Shown here one piece after another: positions 61,059-64,000 of a stretch of DNA of 64,000 nucleotides; the first letter of the stretch is position 1; each line of letters begins with the position of its first letter. Location of the stretch: positions 1 through 64,000 of the forward strand of contig JAHLVW010000094.1 of assembly GCA_019058275.1 (NCBI GenBank), written 5' to 3'. Both the position numbers and the translations under genes were made by a program. The stretch is from Candidatus Heimdallarchaeota archaeon (GTDB taxonomy: Archaea; Asgardarchaeota; Heimdallarchaeia; JABLTI01). The notes under the pieces were generated by a model. It had not been told where the DNA came from. It worked only from the letters and a program-made list of their open reading frames with translations, and made no database searches.

Positions 61059-61743
61059 TCAAATACTAGTGAGTACAAGGGAAACAAATCGAGAATTTAT
61101 TCAAAATGGGAAAATTACTCACGTTTATGGTCCACCAAAGATAGGAAAATCTACTCTTTCAGCAAATCTTGCTTTAGAATTAGTGAAAATCGGTAAAAAA
61201 GTAAGTATCATTTCCACCGAAAGACCTATAGAAATAAGAATGGATTCAATGATTGAAGCAAATACTAGATATTCCATTGATTTACTTGAAAGTATTTTGA
61301 CATCAGATATTTTTACATTCACTGAATTGATTGAAGTAATCACTAATACATTACCTAATTATGAGCTAAAGGTTGATCTGCTTATTATTGATTCCTTAAC
61401 TGCATGTTACAGACAGAATTCAGGTCCTATAAATTTAACTTTGTTAAGAAAAGCATTGGCTTCTTTGCAATCATTAGCAATTAATAAAAACCTAGCAATC
61501 ATGTTTACAAATCAAGTTGCATCTCTTATGAATGAATCAAATGATTACCGACCAGTGGCATCTGCAACAACAAGGAATTATAGTGATATTACAATTCGAC
61601 TTAGCCAAAAGAATGATGGAAGAGCAGAAATCTCTATTGAAGATATTTTTGGTGAAGAGATAGAAGTTTTGAATCCAGCGTTTACTATTACTGAAATTGG
61701 AATTGAAGAATTTGATCAGTTATTTATTATTCCTGAAGAATAG
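61051..61743 (+). CDS. RadB-like RecA-superfamily ATPase, operon gene 5
   Basis: The 230-residue protein is a single RecA domain. Walker A is 'GPPKIGKST' (27-35), the next strand 'KKVSIISTERP', Walker B 'VDLLIIDSLTACYR', and a RadA/RadB-like 'LAIMFTNQVASLM' follows. It lacks the helix-hairpin-helix of RadA, as RadB does, and also lacks the RadB N-terminal 'GG' loop. FlaH-like KaiC proteins of the archaellum have the same size and are another possibility, in view of the surface-protein operon it ends. Both an intact P-loop and an intact Walker B are visible, so it should bind and hydrolyse ATP. Confidence 0.7.
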   Translation: MVDQILVSTRETNREFIQNGKITHVYGPPKIGKSTLSANLALELVKIGKKVSIISTERPIEIRMDSMIEANTRYSIDLLESILTSDIFTFTELIEVITNTLPNYELKVDLLIIDSLTACYRQNSGPINLTLLRKALASLQSLAINKNLAIMFTNQVASLMNESNDYRPVASATTRNYSDITIRLSQKNDGRAEISIEDIFGEEIEVLNPAFTITEIGIEEFDQLFIIPEE

Positions 61744-61748
61744 ATGAA

Positions 61749-64000
61749 TTACTTGTATTCTTGATTTGATAATTTCACAAATTTCTGACTTTTCTTTGGT
61801 CCTAATCCATCAATAACCTTTAGATCATTTTCTGATGCATTAATAACATTTCTTACTGAACCAAGAGATTCAAGTAAACGTGAAGCTAATGTTCTATTAA
61901 TCCCAGGATATGAACTAATGACTTGAATAGCGCTAGCATTCGGATTAGATAATTTCATTGCTTTTCTAATCATAGGTTTTCTTCTTTTCGATTTTTGCTC
62001 TCTCATAGCTATTCTTTTCAGAATTGTTGCAGTTTCTTCTGAATTTTGTGTCTGTATAATAGAAACACCAAAATCTATCATAAATGATGATAATGCTCCA
62101 GCAATAGCTTCAGGATGTATTCCTCCTGATGGGAACCCCTCCAACAGCAATATTGGAATCTGATATGCGTTTGTAAGTAAACCTAATTGTTCAAATAATC
62201 TTCCATCAATTATTGAAGATAGCAAATCATCACCTTTTTTGTATTCAACAGCAACTCTATCACTTAGAACATAATCTCCACATTCCAATTGCTTGAAATC
62301 AAGATCAATTCCTTCTTTCTTCAAGTAAAATAAAATTTTGCTATTTCTTTCTCGGCTATCAACTATTATTTTTATACTGTCTTCAGATCTAGACTCTTTT
62401 TCTTCTTCTTTTTGATGTAGCTCTTCATTTTGTTGAGGTTTTTCTTGCCCCTTTAGCTCATCTAATGCTAAACGAAACGACTGGAGTTTCTCGCTATATG
62501 GATGCTTCTCTGTTTCTTTATCAGATTCAATTGTAATTTTTCCAGACTCAGCATTTCCTTCATTATTTATTGGAGCAAAAGCTCTTGTATCCTCAACAGG
62601 TTCTTTTCCTAATTCTTCTCTTAACCACATTATATCTTGTAACAATTTATTCATATGGCGCTCTCGAGCATTTGAAATGAAATGTGCAGCAGTATCAAAT
62701 GTATGGTGAGTGGTTAATACAAAGACCTTTCCTTCCTTCTTTCTTCCAGTTCTACCAGATCTTTGGATTTTTCGAATTGCTGAAGCAGTTCCATCATAGA
62801 AGATTACTAAATTACATTCTTCGACATCAAGTCCTTCTTCTAATACACTAGTTGAAACAAGGACTGGAAATTCATCTTTTCTAAAAGCATCTAATATTGC
62901 TATTTGTTTTTTTTGTGATAGACCACCTGAGCTACCTTTACTTTGCCCTACAAACGGTCTAGCGTCTATCCCACGTTCTTCTAAAGCTTCACTGATTGCA
63001 TAACATGTAGCTCTTAAATTGCAAAAAATTAGCACTCTGGAATTAATTAAATCAACTTTATCAAGTATGTCTATTAAATGAAGTAATTTAGGGTGAATTA
63101 CTCCTTGCTTATACAATGATTCGATATTTTCAACCATTTCTCTAAATTCGATTAGATTGAAAAGTCCTTTAATGCTCTTACTATTCTTTTCACGCCAATT
63201 TGTAACTATTGTGTGTGCACTAGGCATTCCTTGACTTTCTATCGTTTCTTTCAAAATTTGAATGTAAATCAAACGATTACAAGCCATTATCTCGATGTAA
63301 TTTGCCCTAAAATTTTTCGAAAGCTGTTTTTTAATTCTAAGTGTCTCACCTTTGTACAAGTACTGGAATTTCTTATCAGTTATGTTTTTGCTCTGTAAAA
63401 ATTCAACTTCTCGATTACCTAGTAAATTAACTACAGATAAAATAGCTTCGAATTCCATTGGTAGAGGAATCTCAATACGTTCAATCTTAGTGTTATGAAC
63501 GTATCTGTTTACTTCCGGGTCTTCCTTTGGTCTACTTTCAATTGCTTCAACGAACAAGTTTTTGCAGATTTCCAATATTGCTTCTTTTTTTGTTCCTGGA
63601 GAAGCAGTTAGAGCAATTATTCTTGCACTTGGATTCATTTGATGAATAATATCTGCAATTGGGACATAATCATAGTCACCTCTTGCTCGATGTGCTTCAT
63701 CAAAGTATACCAAACGACATTTTGCAGGATCTATATGATTATGAATAATGTCATTGCGAATTGTTTGAGGTGTAGCAATTATAATTAAAGCATTTTTAAT
63801 TATTTGTTTACGTTTTTGAGGGGATATCGCTCCTGAAAGTTCAACAATTTGATTTTCAGGTATTTTTAGAAACGATTTGAAAGATTTAACATGTTGGTTA
63901 ATAAGAGGTTTAGTTGGAGCCATTACTAGAACATATTCACCTTTTTTGAATTGCTCTTTTTGAAAAAGATAAGCTATATGTAGAATTGAGATTATTGTTT
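61749..64000 (-). CDS. hef: Hef/XPF-type helicase-nuclease (5' end beyond window)
   Basis: This is the 3' part of an archaeal Hef, homologous to FANCM (helicase) and XPF (nuclease). The frame is open to base 64000, and the first visible residues include 'GEYVLVMAPTKPL', the helicase motif Ia, so motif I is outside. Then come 'VYFDEAHRARGDYDYVPI' (DEAH), 'LTASPGT', 'VSTSVLEEGLDVEEC' and 'RKIQRSGRTGRKKEG'. The ERCC4 nuclease reads 'DSRERNSK', 'LECGDYVLSDRVAVEYKKGD' and 'SIIDGRLFEQ'; the usual VERK is VEYK. A helix-hairpin-helix closes the protein ('VISSYPGINRTLASRLLESL', 'IDGLGPKKSQKFVKL'). Its stop lies five bases from the convergent ATPase gene. Confidence 0.93.
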   Translation of the reverse strand, partial: TIISILHIAYLFQKEQFKKGEYVLVMAPTKPLINQHVKSFKSFLKIPENQIVELSGAISPQKRKQIIKNALIIIATPQTIRNDIIHNHIDPAKCRLVYFDEAHRARGDYDYVPIADIIHQMNPSARIIALTASPGTKKEAILEICKNLFVEAIESRPKEDPEVNRYVHNTKIERIEIPLPMEFEAILSVVNLLGNREVEFLQSKNITDKKFQYLYKGETLRIKKQLSKNFRANYIEIMACNRLIYIQILKETIESQGMPSAHTIVTNWREKNSKSIKGLFNLIEFREMVENIESLYKQGVIHPKLLHLIDILDKVDLINSRVLIFCNLRATCYAISEALEERGIDARPFVGQSKGSSGGLSQKKQIAILDAFRKDEFPVLVSTSVLEEGLDVEECNLVIFYDGTASAIRKIQRSGRTGRKKEGKVFVLTTHHTFDTAAHFISNARERHMNKLLQDIMWLREELGKEPVEDTRAFAPINNEGNAESGKITIESDKETEKHPYSEKLQSFRLALDELKGQEKPQQNEELHQKEEEKESRSEDSIKIIVDSRERNSKILFYLKKEGIDLDFKQLECGDYVLSDRVAVEYKKGDDLLSSIIDGRLFEQLGLLTNAYQIPILLLEGFPSGGIHPEAIAGALSSFMIDFGVSIIQTQNSEETATILKRIAMREQKSKRRKPMIRKAMKLSNPNASAIQVISSYPGINRTLASRLLESLGSVRNVINASENDLKVIDGLGPKKSQKFVKLSNQEYK

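Noticed and set aside
61736..61762. AAGAATA/TATTCTT inverted repeat between the ATPase and hef genes
   Set aside because: The arms are AT-rich with a 13-base loop and lie mostly inside coding sequence, so it is weak evidence for a terminator.

Overview
The window looks like the chromosome of an Asgard archaeon. It is AT-rich (roughly one third GC by eye). Its information-processing genes are archaeal: both PheRS subunits in archaeal form, eL14, Cbf5, RadA, FEN-1 and RfcL with PCNA-binding tails, Hef, and an intron-containing tRNA. The clearest lineage marker is a minus-strand operon at 15.0-17.6 kb encoding homologues of ESCRT-I Vps23/TSG101 (inactive E2 domain plus steadiness box), ESCRT-I Vps28 and ESCRT-II Vps22/EAP30. 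A Heimdallarchaeia-type host is a reasonable guess, but it is inferred from this cluster alone. No insertion sequence, CRISPR array, prophage or rRNA gene was seen.

Layout. 0-5.5 kb: a ThiB-like solute-binding lipoprotein-like protein, two tandem TIM-barrel paralogues, an ArsR-type regulator and a URO-D-family protein. 5.7-12 kb: translation genes pheT and pheS (convergent), cmk, eL14, cbf5, a small methyltransferase, and tRNA-Ser(GGA) with a 34-nt intron. 12-15 kb: membrane proteins, including a duplicated 8-TM protein and a glycosidase-like ectodomain. 15-17.6 kb: the ESCRT operon. 18-30 kb: an orphan OppF ATPase, two MFS transporters, small regulators, a large secreted protein, HEAT and HAD proteins, and RadA. 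30.5-35.4 kb: a Ski2-type helicase carrying a SWIM zinc finger beside a Cys-rich small protein, a rhodanese, a CBS protein and an EXO5-type FeS nuclease. 36-47.5 kb: hypotheticals, TldD/TldE, FEN-1, a MazG-like protein, a thioredoxin-V4R-V4R fusion and a peroxiredoxin. 47.6-53.2 kb: a CDP-alcohol phosphatidyltransferase, a KaiC-like protein with a degraded Walker A, RfcL, and an XPD/Rad3-type FeS helicase. 53.3-61.7 kb: a five-gene operon that runs from a 1690-residue surface protein through three membrane proteins to a RadB-like ATPase. 61.7-64 kb: Hef, cut by the window edge.

How the genes fit together. The second half is rich in DNA replication and repair factors. FEN-1 and RfcL both end in a PIP box and would meet on PCNA. 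RadA, the RadB-like ATPase, Hef, the XPD-like helicase, the EXO5-like nuclease and the SWIM helicase are plausible partners in fork repair, but they are scattered and not in one operon. The ESCRT genes form a compact unit with one unrecognised helical protein between Vps28 and Vps22. The 53-62 kb operon ties an Ig-like-repeat surface protein to an ATPase of the RecA superfamily and is the best candidate here for an undescribed system.

Gene expression signals. Many starts have GGTGA or GTGAT a few bases upstream, which fits the 16S tail ...AUCACCUCC. This motif was used to choose several starts. Two genes lack any usual start codon where the protein must begin but carry a good Shine-Dalgarno before an ATT. 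Many gene ends carry perfect hairpins, often overlapping the stop codon.
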